A DNA stretch of 64,000 bases from UBA11740 sp049273695 (GCA_049273695.1 JBASRE010000050.1:1-64000), one strand, 5' to 3'. Shown: positions 34,109 to 42,498, numbered from the stretch's first letter. Numbers and translations: made by a program. Notes: generated by a model from the letters alone, not told the origin.

Positions 34109-35863
34109 TTATCTTGAGCACGCGCATTCAAACGTCAGTTCTGCGTAGAAATAACCTGCCCCTGGATCATTTTTGTTATAGGTGACAAGGCCGTTGGTTT
34201 GGCGCAGACGGTCGAAAAGCGTTTGACTGGGATCTCGTGGCCCAGTACCGACCACGACGCGTAGAATGATCTGCCCCACAACGTCGTCACCGACAATTCG
34301 ACCTTCCACACGCACATGCGTTTCTCGTCCCGTTCCGAATTCTTTCACCACCTCTAGCAGACGCTGGCCCCCGACCCTGAGCGCGATGACTTCTGTCGCA
34401 GGATTGACGAACACGCCCGTCGTGACATTCAGCGGGCGTACAATGTTCGGAGAGTTGTCCTTGAGGTTACGCGTGCGAACGTGGCGCAAACACGCCTTCT
34501 GCGGGGCGCTTCGGCGCGGGAACCTGAAAGGGAAACGGAACGTCAGGTCACGTGGTGCTTGCGACCACTCGTTGCCGTTGTTCTCATCGCCACAGTGTGG
34601 AAAGCTGTAACGGTTGGAATCGTCTTGAAAGACACCGAACATCCAACCTTTACGCTCGGGATGTCGCCACCAGATGGCGTCAAACGGATGTATCTCCGGT
34701 ATGTCATGGCTGGAATCTTGGGAGCAACATAAGTCGCGGTGGTTGGTGTCCCGGTGCTCTCCGTGATCATAGGAGTAAACCCCATAGACGCAGGCCTCGG
34801 TGCCCGAAAGCCCGTCGCGGGGCTCCAGCTCTGACAGACAGTTTGCTCCGTTAATGCAGTCAGTGCATTTCTTGTTCGGTGGCGAAAAAGCAAAAACCAC
34901 ACAATCGGCAAAGCTGCCTACGATCGGTAGGAAACGACCATCAGCGCCGTAGAAGTGTTCGTCGGGAGTCACTTCGGCGTGGATGACCTTGTCCCCAAAT
35001 CTCTGACGCCCTTGCAGGTCTCTAGCCTTATTCAGGCACGCTTGCGACGCTTGCGGGCGACAATCGGTGACGGCGAATTGTTTCGTCCCGTCGGTTTTCA
35101 CCAACCCTGCGACGAAATCGGGATACGGTGCCATCGCCGCGGGCCGGATGTTAATGTTGAAGTCGCGCGGGTCGGCCGCTTCGTCATTGACCCCATACTT
35201 CGTGATCGTTCCGCAGAACTTACGCCGTAGCGGCAGCCGACCGTCAGCTTCAAATCGTCGGGGCCCCTGCGGCGTCGGAACGAGCGCCTCTAATGTTTGG
35301 TGGTCACATCTTTTGCAACAATCATTGAAGGCGGTTGCTTGTCGAACACGAGGGTCTGCCGCTTCCACTTCAACGTCTCTCAGGCTGATCGCGGCCACTT
35401 GCGACGGATCAGCAGTGCCGGGCGGGGGTAGACATTGACCGCGGTTACAACTCTGTCCTCGGCTGCATCCGGGCGTGCCGTCCAAGCACGGCGTGCCATC
35501 GGGCCGAATCTGGCTCCGCTGATCGCAAGTTCCGGTAGCCGAGCAACGCGCAATCGTACACGGATTGCCGTCGGTGTCACTGCAAGATGTGCCGGCGGGC
35601 ACCGGCTCACTTGTGCATACGCTATTTCGACAGCGCCCCACCCTACACTGCCTTCCCGCCGCCCCCAACGAGCATAGCGCCCCGTCCTGCTTAGCCTCAC
35701 ATGGGTCCAAGTCGGGCCTCTGGTTGGAATTAGGCTGTTGCGCCCCGGCTCCTTTCAAACCCGCATGGGGTAAGGAGACAAGTGCCAACGACGCAACCAT
35801 CACAATGCTAAACACAGTTACTTTCGTGACCTTTTTCAAAAGTCTATGCTTCATGATGTTCAT
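34109..35863 (-). CDS. Secreted cysteine-rich protein, unknown function
   Basis: The 584-residue protein has a signal peptide (VFSIVMVASLALVSLPHAG), and an N-terminal disulphide-rich stretch of about 100 residues (PCEAKQDGALCSLGAAGRQC, CTIARCSATGTCDQRS, GTPGCSRGQSCNRGQC) of the kind seen in myxobacterial-type secreted proteins. A long mature domain with further Cys pairs (CCKRCDH; KKCTDCINGANC) follows. No catalytic motif is recognised. The gap to the next gene downstream (31909-34011) is 97 bp, so the two could form a unit. The name of the family, if any, is unknown to me. Confidence 0.65.
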   Translation of the reverse strand: MNIMKHRLLKKVTKVTVFSIVMVASLALVSLPHAGLKGAGAQQPNSNQRPDLDPCEAKQDGALCSLGAAGRQCRVGRCRNSVCTSEPVPAGTSCSDTDGNPCTIARCSATGTCDQRSQIRPDGTPCLDGTPGCSRGQSCNRGQCLPPPGTADPSQVAAISLRDVEVEAADPRVRQATAFNDCCKRCDHQTLEALVPTPQGPRRFEADGRLPLRRKFCGTITKYGVNDEAADPRDFNINIRPAAMAPYPDFVAGLVKTDGTKQFAVTDCRPQASQACLNKARDLQGRQRFGDKVIHAEVTPDEHFYGADGRFLPIVGSFADCVVFAFSPPNKKCTDCINGANCLSELEPRDGLSGTEACVYGVYSYDHGEHRDTNHRDLCCSQDSSHDIPEIHPFDAIWWRHPERKGWMFGVFQDDSNRYSFPHCGDENNGNEWSQAPRDLTFRFPFRFPRRSAPQKACLRHVRTRNLKDNSPNIVRPLNVTTGVFVNPATEVIALRVGGQRLLEVVKEFGTGRETHVRVEGRIVGDDVVGQIILRVVVGTGPRDPSQTLFDRLRQTNGLVTYNKNDPGAGYFYAELTFECACSR

Positions 35864-36355
35864 CCTTCCAATCTTTCAAACGGATTGACGTGTGTCCGTT
35901 TGCGGACCTTCCGTCTTTTGGTCTCAGGATAGGCCCAATGTCAGAGTTGACATGGGCGCGACGATTAGATCCAACCTTCAACTCAATCCTTCAAGTTGCG
36001 AACAGGTTGCTGGAAAAACGGACTTTGTTCACGTGATGTGAGTCTCTTGCCGTAGGATTTTGCGAGGAACGAGCGGCTTATATCACTGTGCGCCCTGCTC
36101 CGCAATCTTTCGCAACGCGTACAACAGGACACCAGTCCGCCCAGACATCGGACTCTCAGAGACTAACCTCTCATCAGTGCATCGCCGTCGCTTGTCCACT
36201 GCTCCGGACATATGAGTGGCAGAGCGTGAAGTATTCACTCTGAGCATAGTGAAAGACTGGATCAGTGGCACAAAATACATATTGCCTCGTGGGAGTTTCT
36301 TGCATATGTATTCGCACCTGACCGATATGCTTACCAACGCACGGAGTAGAAGCGG
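35864..36355. other. Intergenic region without a supported gene
   Basis: No coding stretch with a plausible start, ribosome site and protein-like composition was found on either strand. It contains only isolated short open frames and no obvious repeat or hairpin of note. Confidence 0.5.
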
Positions 36356-36626
36356 ATGAGGCCTCGCGCCCGTACTAAGAACAAGACTACGTCGCGGAAA
36401 CGAACGTCGCCGCTCAAACTAGCTGAGAAGTTGAAGCAAGAGAGAGAGATGTTTAGGACTATCGCAGAGCGAAATCGCCGCGAAACTTGAAATAAAGGAT
36501 CGGGCTTCTGTTTCGGGATACGAACGCGTCGAACGTGAACCGCCGCTGCCTACCTTGCTAGCTTACGCAAGCCTCGGGAACGTTACGGTGGAACGCTTGA
36601 TTGATGATGAATTAGACCTTCCGTGA
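36356..36626 (+). pseudogene. XRE-family HTH regulator with a one-base frameshift
   Basis: The start MRPRARTKNKTTS..PLKLAEKLKQERE reads in one frame. From 36455 another frame gives LGLSQSEIAAKLEIKDRASVSGYERVEREPPLPTLLAYASLGNVTVERLIDDELDLP, the well-known small helix-turn-helix regulator of Acidobacteriota. Removing one T from the TTT run at 36452-36454 joins them as EREMLGLSQSE, giving about 89 residues with the full five-helix HTH. As given, the protein ends after the first helix. Either the gene is inactive or one base is a sequencing error. An ACGGAG ribosome site precedes the ATG. Confidence 0.75.
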
Positions 36627-36705
36627 ATAGGACAACCTCTGGTTTGTCCGGCTGTTTGTGCTCGAGATTAAGAAAGGCAAACTTAAGTTTATCGTACTTC
36701 TCCGT

Positions 36706-38610
36706 CTACTTATGTGCGCCGTGCCGACCCATGTCCATCTTTGCGGGACGCAATCGGAAGAAAATTTTCCACGACACCGGATTGTCGCCATAAAGCCGAT
36801 CGAGAATCGCAGGTTTCGAATAGAACGTCACGTCACCACCGACCGCCAACGAAACTTTATCTGTGTTCCAGATGTCGCGCGCGCCGCCGAACGTAAATGC
36901 GCCGATCCGAAACACCGGATGATGTTGCGCGATTCCCAACAGAGCCCGATCCGACGGACGCAGCAGGTCGTCTTTATCAACCAGCTCAAGCCGCGTATAC
37001 AGATAGTTCTTGTCGAGAAACTGGACCGTTGATTCGGCGGTGTAACTGTTCAAATTAATGAGGCCGTCGTGGTGGCCGCTCACGTGATTGCGGCCCCAGA
37101 CGAACGCCGACGCCCAGTTGCCGCGCTTGAACTTGCGGTTGTACTGAAGCGATGCCGTGGTGCGGCGCACATTTACCTCGGGTTCGTTTCCTTCCGGACT
37201 GCGCAGGAATCCATGACTGACTTGCAGCGCCCAATTTCGGTTCGGCATGAACCACAAACGCGCGGCACGCGAGTTCCACTTGTGCGCGTCAAAGTCGTAC
37301 CGGTTTTCGTCCGGCTCGCGACCGTTGAAGATCGAGCCTTCAAGTTTGAACCAGCGATAGGTGAATCCTGTGGTCAATACTCCGAAGGTTATGTGCGTCG
37401 AATCCTGAAGGTGATGACCCAGCACCGCTGCCGAGTTTTCTGAAGCGGACGCGCGATGCATGAACGCCACCGGCCCCAGCGCCGGTTCGCCCGGATAACC
37501 AAAGTACGTAAACCATGTGCCGCGTTCGCCCAGCGGGTGCGTGTACTGCGCCGACAATTCCATGAACAGATCGTGAGGATGCTGGCGATCGATTATCGGC
37601 TGGCCTTTGTACGTCTCGCCGGTTTGAAACAGGAGCGGCGAACCGCCGGGCGGGAACGTGAACGGCTCAGCGCTGAACATTCCGCGGAGTTGCAAGGTGC
37701 CCTTGCCCAGCTTGCGAAAAGCCATCGGCATAAACCAGTTCGCCGACTCGAATTTCGTCACGCCACGCGGTCCGCCCTGCCCATTCACGTCCACAAACAT
37801 GTTGTAGTGAAGCATCAGCAGCCAATCGTTCTTTCCCCAATGATGCATGTACATCGGGCCGGATGATGGTTGCCACGTCGTTCCCGAGGCCATCGCACCC
37901 ATCGACATCACGTTCTTGTCGCTTGAGCCGACACGGATGCCCATGTCATCACCGTCCATTACGAGCAACGGACCCATGTTCATCCCCGGGGGATGCATTC
38001 CAGGTGCGTGACCAGCTGGACTCGCTGAAGGACTGGCCGCAGGCATGTGCTGATGTGGACTGGCGGAAGGTGAAGCGCTCGGCATCGGCATTCCTGGCGT
38101 GTGCTGGTGTGGACTCGCCGTAGGCGAAGCCGCCGGTGCGGGAGGATGCATGTGCGTTTGCGGCGACGCGGACGGCATGGGCGAACTCACCGGCATCGGC
38201 ATTCCCGGCGTGTGTTGATGCGGACTGGCCGCAGGCGAAGCCGCCGGTGCGGGCGGGTGCTTATGCATTTGCGGCGACGCGGACGGCATGGGCGAACTCA
38301 CCGGCATTGGCATGCCCGGTGTGTGTTGATGCGGACTCGCTGCCGGAGAAGCCGCCGGCATCGGCATACCCGGCACGTGTTGATGCGGAGTTGGGGACGG
38401 CGACACCTTTGGCGCAGCCGGCTTGCGCGCGGTACGACGTGGCTTTCTTCGCGGAGCGGGTTTCCGCGTCGGCTTTTTCGCCGCTGGCGCCTTGGGCGTA
38501 CTGTGGTCGTGTTGAGAGTTAACTACCGTTCCGCCCATAAAGAGCAGGGATATCCACAACACCCCGACAACTCCGATTTTCCGGTATCTAATAATTCCGT
38601 GCATGAGCAA
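36706..38610 (-). CDS. His/Met/Pro-repeat outer-membrane-like protein, putative copper binding
   Basis: The 634-residue protein has a signal-like N-terminal hydrophobic segment (VVGVLWISLLFMGGTVV), a basic Pro/Ala/Lys/Arg stretch, then about 120 residues of tandem repeats rich in His, Met and Pro (SPHQHTPGMPMP, SASPQMHKHPPAPA), and a C-terminal region of about 380 residues with alternating strands resembling an outer-membrane barrel (DWLLMLHYNMFVDVNGQGGP; GFTYRWFKLEGSIFNG; KFKRGNWASAFVWGRNH). His/Met-rich linkers bind Cu+ and Cu2+. It heads a minus-strand cluster with two Cys-rich proteins, supporting a copper-handling or copper-resistance role. The repeat block varies in sequence and may vary in number between strains. 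Confidence 0.75.
   Translation of the reverse strand: MLMHGIIRYRKIGVVGVLWISLLFMGGTVVNSQHDHSTPKAPAAKKPTRKPAPRRKPRRTARKPAAPKVSPSPTPHQHVPGMPMPAASPAASPHQHTPGMPMPVSSPMPSASPQMHKHPPAPAASPAASPHQHTPGMPMPVSSPMPSASPQTHMHPPAPAASPTASPHQHTPGMPMPSASPSASPHQHMPAASPSASPAGHAPGMHPPGMNMGPLLVMDGDDMGIRVGSSDKNVMSMGAMASGTTWQPSSGPMYMHHWGKNDWLLMLHYNMFVDVNGQGGPRGVTKFESANWFMPMAFRKLGKGTLQLRGMFSAEPFTFPPGGSPLLFQTGETYKGQPIIDRQHPHDLFMELSAQYTHPLGERGTWFTYFGYPGEPALGPVAFMHRASASENSAAVLGHHLQDSTHITFGVLTTGFTYRWFKLEGSIFNGREPDENRYDFDAHKWNSRAARLWFMPNRNWALQVSHGFLRSPEGNEPEVNVRRTTASLQYNRKFKRGNWASAFVWGRNHVSGHHDGLINLNSYTAESTVQFLDKNYLYTRLELVDKDDLLRPSDRALLGIAQHHPVFRIGAFTFGGARDIWNTDKVSLAVGGDVTFYSKPAILDRLYGDNPVSWKIFFRLRPAKMDMGRHGAHK
38060..38395. 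repeat. In-gene tandem repeat block
   Basis: The DNA contains two near-identical units of about 110 bp and further partial ones, each coding for SPHQHTPGMPMP followed by Met/Pro/Ser and His segments. It lies entirely inside the gene at 36706-38610. Confidence 0.8.
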
Positions 38611-38695
38611 TCACTACTTCCTTACTACCATGATGGAGCGGGTCGAAATGGGCGCGGCCGGAAAGACCGCGCCCTGAACAACGAAACACCGATTG

Positions 38696-38980
38696 CTACG
38701 GTTTGGTTTTGCCGTCCTTGTGCTTCGCGTGGTTCATCTCACATGAATCGCCACCGCAGCAGCAGCATCCGTTACCTTCAGATTTAGCGGCGCCTTCTTT
38801 CTTCTCGCCGTCTTTCATCATCGGACACGAATCGCCGCTGCAGCAGCTCATTGCCACGCAGCAACATTCTGACTTCTTGTTCTGATCGCTTTGCGTGTTG
38901 GTCTGCGCATAAGCGATACCGGCAACTGCAATTGAGAGCCCCAGTACGAGGCCCAGAGTAAAGCCTTTAACGTTTTTCAT
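38696..38980 (-). CDS. Secreted Cys-rich, metal-binding-like protein
   Basis: The start at 38980 (ribosome site CAGGAGA) gives a signal peptide (GFTLGLVLGLSIAVAGIAYAQ). The short mature part of about 70 residues has two Cys/Met clusters, KSECCCVAMSCCSGDSCPMM and GNGCCCCGGDSCEMNHAKH. Ten or more cysteines in about 50 residues with Met and His suggest a metallothionein-like soft-metal (copper or silver) binder. It lies directly upstream of the His/Met-repeat gene on the same strand. A longer in-frame start at 39046 is less likely. Confidence 0.75.
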   Translation of the reverse strand: MKNVKGFTLGLVLGLSIAVAGIAYAQTNTQSDQNKKSECCCVAMSCCSGDSCPMMKDGEKKEGAAKSEGNGCCCCGGDSCEMNHAKHKDGKTKP

Positions 38981-39087
38981 CTTTCGTTCTCCTGCAAAAA
39001 GATCATTGCCTGATAGCAGCGAGGACACTGCTACCCGTAAACCCACCCGCTACCGCAGGTGGTACTGACCGTCTTTCAGGCAGACTT

Positions 39088-39579
39088 CTAGATTAGAAAG
39101 GCACAACCGCGGAGGTAGAGGTGATGTTGATTAGGCAACCGCAGAGGAACAACCAGCGGTGCCGCAGATGAATTCGTGAGTGCGAGCAAAGTCGAATCAT
39201 TGATCGCAATGATGCTCGCATCATCGTGTGTCTGACCGCGGGAGCTTGTCACAAACAACCCGTTCACGAGCGGGCAACAGCTCATCGCATCGGATTGACC
39301 AGGTCTCGGAGTATTTCGTTGCTCGATTGCTTTCGTGAGTTGCGGGCGCGAACGGGATGCTTTGCCGGCCTTTTGTGCCTGCTTTGCGTGACAAGCGGCA
39401 TGCTGTGATGCGCCCATCTCGCCGGGATTCATTGAATCAGCCGCAGCAGAATCGGCGGCACCGGCATGCGTCGCCTGCGCTGAACGCACCAGCACGCAAC
39501 CCGCGCCTGCGCACCAGAGCATCAACGCGACCGCGATGACGGTCCGTGTTCGTGAAATAAAGTTTCGGCGGGTATTCAC
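39088..39579 (-). CDS. Exported small protein with Cys/His metal-site candidates
   Basis: The 163-residue protein has an N-terminal hydrophobic segment (TVIAVALMLWCAGAGCVLV), so it is probably anchored or a lipoprotein-like export product. The mature region contains ASQHAACHAKQ and DAMSCCPLVNG, Cys pairs that could coordinate metal or form disulphides. It is the third gene of the His/Met/Cys-rich minus-strand group at 36.7-39.6 kb. No family is recognised. Confidence 0.6.
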   Translation of the reverse strand: MNTRRNFISRTRTVIAVALMLWCAGAGCVLVRSAQATHAGAADSAAADSMNPGEMGASQHAACHAKQAQKAGKASRSRPQLTKAIEQRNTPRPGQSDAMSCCPLVNGLFVTSSRGQTHDDASIIAINDSTLLALTNSSAAPLVVPLRLPNQHHLYLRGCAFLI

Positions 39580-39740
39580 TGTGTGGATTCTAGCTTTGAG
39601 TTGCGTCGATTGTCCACGCGGTTAGCTATTTCCCGCACGCCGCGCTGCGGCATCGCCAATCCGGCGCGTAATTCGACTCTAGGCCGGCTCTTTTCAGAAG
39701 TTAAGTCCATGCTGTGAATCTGTATAGAATAGGTTTCGCG

Positions 39741-39776
39741 GCCTAACGGCCCGCGTCGAACGATTTTATTGTGCGC
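39741..39776 (-). other. Collapsed attC remnant
   Basis: On the minus strand CACAATAAAATCGTTCGACG with CGGGCC runs directly into GTTAGGC (R', matches GTTRRRY). Compared with the complete site at 40313-40410, the central stem and L' arm are missing. It follows the stop of the lipoprotein gene 39783-40316. Confidence 0.55.
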
Positions 39777-39782
39777 GTCCGA

Positions 39783-40316
39783 TTATTGCGCGAGTTCGGC
39801 CTGAACGGTCGAATATTTTCGCATATCCGAGTCCAATTTGAGTGCTGCGACATCTTTGAAATTGATCCCATTGAAGTTGCCGGTCCACCGATCGGCCGCC
39901 GGCGCTTTGATTCGTGCGGTTGTGCCACCGACATCAATGCCGGCCATCAAGAGAGCTTCTTGGGGAGTATCGGTTACCCTTGGTAAATCCAAAGTTATGT
40001 GATGAGCTACGCCTTTGTAAAAGCGAACCCACAAACCGTCTTCTGTCATAGTTCCGAGGGTATTCGCGATTTTATAATCCCGATATTCGCCAGGCATCAT
40101 GTCAGGGTCATTCGTGATAGGCGTAATGCGAACTGGCGAACCCACGACCTTTTCAAACTCACGAGACGATTTGCCAATCAATCGCGGAATGTCCAAAACG
40201 GTTTTTGGTGCGGGTGACGTGACATTCGTCGGACTCGAATCGGTTCGAGGCGATTTCGTCCCATCACAAGCACTCATTAACACGAGCAATGCAATCAGTG
40301 GGATTTGAAAGCGCAT
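39783..40316 (-). CDS. Lipoprotein, unknown function (minus-strand cassette gene)
   Basis: The ATG at 40316 lies inside the R' core of the upstream attC (GTTATGC), and the signal sequence MRFQIPLIALLVLMSACDG follows, with Cys as the lipidation site. The mature region of about 160 residues includes DIPRLIGKSSREFEKVVGSPVRITPI, a helix-strand unit reminiscent of BamE/SmpA-like folds, and a basic tail. There is no clear ribosome site, so translation may depend on a promoter and mRNA 5' end upstream. It is the last member of the minus-strand cassette pair. Confidence 0.75.
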   Translation of the reverse strand: MRFQIPLIALLVLMSACDGTKSPRTDSSPTNVTSPAPKTVLDIPRLIGKSSREFEKVVGSPVRITPITNDPDMMPGEYRDYKIANTLGTMTEDGLWVRFYKGVAHHITLDLPRVTDTPQEALLMAGIDVGGTTARIKAPAADRWTGNFNGINFKDVAALKLDSDMRKYSTVQAELAQ

Positions 40317-40410
40317 AACGTCTGAGTTGCGAATCAATTCATCCTTCCGCCTTCATCCTTTATACTTGAGTTCACGCCCCCGCCGCTCGCGCCCAACGAT
40401 TTGTTATACG
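40313..40410 (-). other. Complete attC recombination site (minus strand)
   Basis: Read on the minus strand it starts GTATAACAAATCGTTGGGCG with CGAGCGGCGGG and ends CGCAACTCAGACGTTATGCG. The stem includes AAGGATGAAGGCGGAAGGATGAA, which resembles the attC at 15361-15507, so the two arrays share attC type. The stop codon of the gene at 40404-41195 is in R'' and the start codon of the next gene is in R'. Confidence 0.85.
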
Positions 40411-41195
40411 CCGGTTCCAATCTTCGAGGATTGGTTACGCTTCTGGAACTCCGAAGCGATAAGCGCATTGACGTATGTATAGCCAACCTCGCGGACGCGC
40501 AAGTGATTAAAACCTTGAGACAAAACAAAGGCAGCTACAACGGAAATAACAAGCCAATAAAAGGTTCCGAGTTTGTTCACGTTGAGAACCACGTGGCTCA
40601 ATTGCAAGACAAGCGCAAAGACACTCAATGCGGAGCTGTAACACGCCGCGAGAAACAGAACACCCGTCATTCGCACCTCCGCCTCCATTCGTTCGCTCTC
40701 CTCCCATAATGTGGGCGCTGTTAATCTCAGGAAACGTTTAGCCGAAGCAAATGGTTGATGACCGGGAAGTTCCGTGGGCGAACAGGGAAGCTTGTCCTTC
40801 AGGTCAGAGGTGACTGTAGATTCTGCGCATTGATACATACCGCGAAATGGAAAAAGCCGATGTCGAATGCTTATAGCCTTGATGTCCTTTTCGAACCAAA
40901 ACGTAATTCTGGCTATTGACCCGGCAACTCTCATAGCGACGGGTTTGAGCGTGTAACCAATGATTAGAGAGAAGGTGACCAGTATTGCAGCGGCGACCCA
41001 CGAAGAACTTTGTGCTGCCACGGTAGCGAACTTATCCCAAGCGAGAAAGCGCGAATTGATGAGAGGGATATCCGCACGTAACGCAATTTGCAGCGTAGCA
41101 GCGAGAAGAACCAACCACGCAAATCCTGGAAGGAGGATTGCCAGCAAATCAAGAATCGTGATTGGAATGGGTCGAAATTGAGGTTCCATTTGCAT
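40404..41195 (-). CDS. Four-helix membrane protein (minus-strand cassette gene)
   Basis: The 263-residue protein has hydrophobic segments at about residues 15-38, 65-90, 172-197 and 208-228, with a soluble domain of about 80 residues between the second and third. It has no sequence motif I can name. The stop TAA is inside the R'' box of the attC at 40313-40410, and an attC-like structure at 41215-41252 lies upstream, so it appears to be a captured cassette. Its GC content looks lower than that of the window's housekeeping genes. Confidence 0.7.
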   Translation of the reverse strand: MQMEPQFRPIPITILDLLAILLPGFAWLVLLAATLQIALRADIPLINSRFLAWDKFATVAAQSSSWVAAAILVTFSLIIGYTLKPVAMRVAGSIARITFWFEKDIKAISIRHRLFPFRGMYQCAESTVTSDLKDKLPCSPTELPGHQPFASAKRFLRLTAPTLWEESERMEAEVRMTGVLFLAACYSSALSVFALVLQLSHVVLNVNKLGTFYWLVISVVAAFVLSQGFNHLRVREVGYTYVNALIASEFQKRNQSSKIGTGV

Positions 41196-41214
41196 ACCAT
41201 CAGAGGCTATAACG

Positions 41215-41252
41215 CCCGAAATTAACCGAGCGCGGGAACAGTTTTGTTCAGG
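41215..41252 (-). other. Possible short attC-like site
   Basis: On the minus strand CTGAACAAAACTGTTCCCGC leads into CGGTTAATTTCGGGCGTTATAG. The arms roughly match R''-L'' and L'-R' of a minimal attC of about 40 bp with a CCGCGCTCGG hairpin. The R' core is imperfect. Confidence 0.35.
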
Positions 41253-41276
41253 GAGGGCTACTGAGGCCGAATTTCA

Positions 41277-42287
41277 TTACTTCTGCAACTCGTGAAGCCT
41301 CTTCAGGTACTTCTTGTTAACCCAACCGTAAATTGGCAAGCCTTCTTCTTCATCTTGATACTCAACGTATATCCACTTATGACTCATTCGAATGAGTTTG
41401 ACTTTGGCATCAGCTTTTAGGGTAATCATTGTCATCGAGCAATTCCTAGGCTTTAACTTTAAAGCTACCTCCCGTTTCACTTCATATTCCACGCGTTCAT
41501 TCATCTGCGAGAAGATATTGTAGATGTTTATAGTGACCTCTGGGTGGGCTTTGAGCTGCTCCAATTGCGCAGGATCAATCTTAATTGGCTGTCCTGCCTG
41601 GATAGCTTGATAAAGAGCGATAAAGATACTGAGAAGGGTGAGCGCAAGCATGAGATTGAACTGTTGCTGAGATGTTAGGCCTTTCGATTTGGCTTCAAAA
41701 ATCTCAGAAGTGGTTTTCGGTATTTCATGTTGGCCTGATTCTTCCTCGTCGCCCAGCGTTTCTGAAACGTATTCAGAAAACTCGGGACTCAGATCCGCTA
41801 AGCCCAGGCCGCGCATTGTTTGGATAGCTGCTAGCATTGGACTGAGATCGCGATCCAACGCACTACGTAACCCCGCTAATCCGGCTAAAAGGTCTCTATG
41901 ACTGTCCCGGAACTGCAGCACGGAGTTGAAAGCAGCAGCTGCAATTAATTCCCTTGATTGCTGCAAAGCGCTCTGGTTGCCAAGCAACATGACCGCAGCC
42001 AACGCTTTTTGAGCCACGAGGCCTTGGTTAATGATGACCTGAGAGACTTCCCCTAATCGATCTCTCAGAGCAAAGATTGGTTCAAACAGCTGACCTGAGA
42101 GTCGGTCTCTTAGGACAAGCGAATTCTGGATGGCGGCTGCTATCGCTGCACGGTGGGCGTGAGAATCCAGGGAGCTACTAGCTTCAAGATGCCTCTTTAG
42201 GGCTTCATCCGCAATGCGGTCTAGGGCGCTAGAAGGCTTAGTACGTTCTAAAGCTGCGCTTCTCACCATTTCATCAATCTTCGTCAT
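41277..42287 (-). CDS. Membrane-anchored protein with C-terminal SH3-like domain
   Basis: The 336-residue protein has a long helical N-terminal region (IADEALKRHLEASSSLDSHAHRAAIAAAIQNSL; LDRDLSPMLAAIQTMRGLGLADL), one membrane segment near residues 213-232 (FNLMLALTLLSIFIALYQAI), and a C-terminal bacterial SH3-like domain (LKADAKVKLIRMSHKWIYVEYQ..IYGWVNKKYLKRL). Such SH3 domains bind peptides or cell-wall material. The family is unknown to me. It sits next to the minus-strand cassettes and may be a cassette itself or the array's boundary gene. Confidence 0.65.
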   Translation of the reverse strand: MTKIDEMVRSAALERTKPSSALDRIADEALKRHLEASSSLDSHAHRAAIAAAIQNSLVLRDRLSGQLFEPIFALRDRLGEVSQVIINQGLVAQKALAAVMLLGNQSALQQSRELIAAAAFNSVLQFRDSHRDLLAGLAGLRSALDRDLSPMLAAIQTMRGLGLADLSPEFSEYVSETLGDEEESGQHEIPKTTSEIFEAKSKGLTSQQQFNLMLALTLLSIFIALYQAIQAGQPIKIDPAQLEQLKAHPEVTINIYNIFSQMNERVEYEVKREVALKLKPRNCSMTMITLKADAKVKLIRMSHKWIYVEYQDEEEGLPIYGWVNKKYLKRLHELQK

Positions 42288-42498
42288 TTTAGATCTCGCG
42301 TGACTGGAACAAATCGTCGACTGTACTGCTTGTTCAAGCCATATTTTAGCACTTGGCGATATAAATCGTTTTGCTCTTCGAGGCAGAGTCAGTGACTAAT
42401 GGCCTGGTTACGTCGGGAGAGTAACTCTCACGGCATACCAAATGGCGTCGGCGAAAATGGCGAGTAGTCTTCTAACTGGCGAGCATCAACTACCCACG
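42288..42498. other. Intergenic region without a supported gene
   Basis: It contains a short + strand string AACAAATCGTCGACTG near 42310 that weakly recalls an attC 5' arm, but nothing else of note. Confidence 0.4.

Noticed and set aside
36083..36337. Small minus-strand frame
   Set aside because: No ribosome site, no motif, composition not convincing.
38060..38395. CRISPR-like repeat array
   Set aside because: Units are contiguous, in frame and coding, with no spacers of unique sequence; no cas genes.
38101..38787. Plus-strand Arg/His-rich frame over the tandem repeats
   Set aside because: Composition comes from the antisense of the His/Met/Pro repeat block.
42305..42325. AACAAATCGTCGACTG as a further attC half-site
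   Set aside because: Only the first part matches, and no gene stop or second arm lies nearby.
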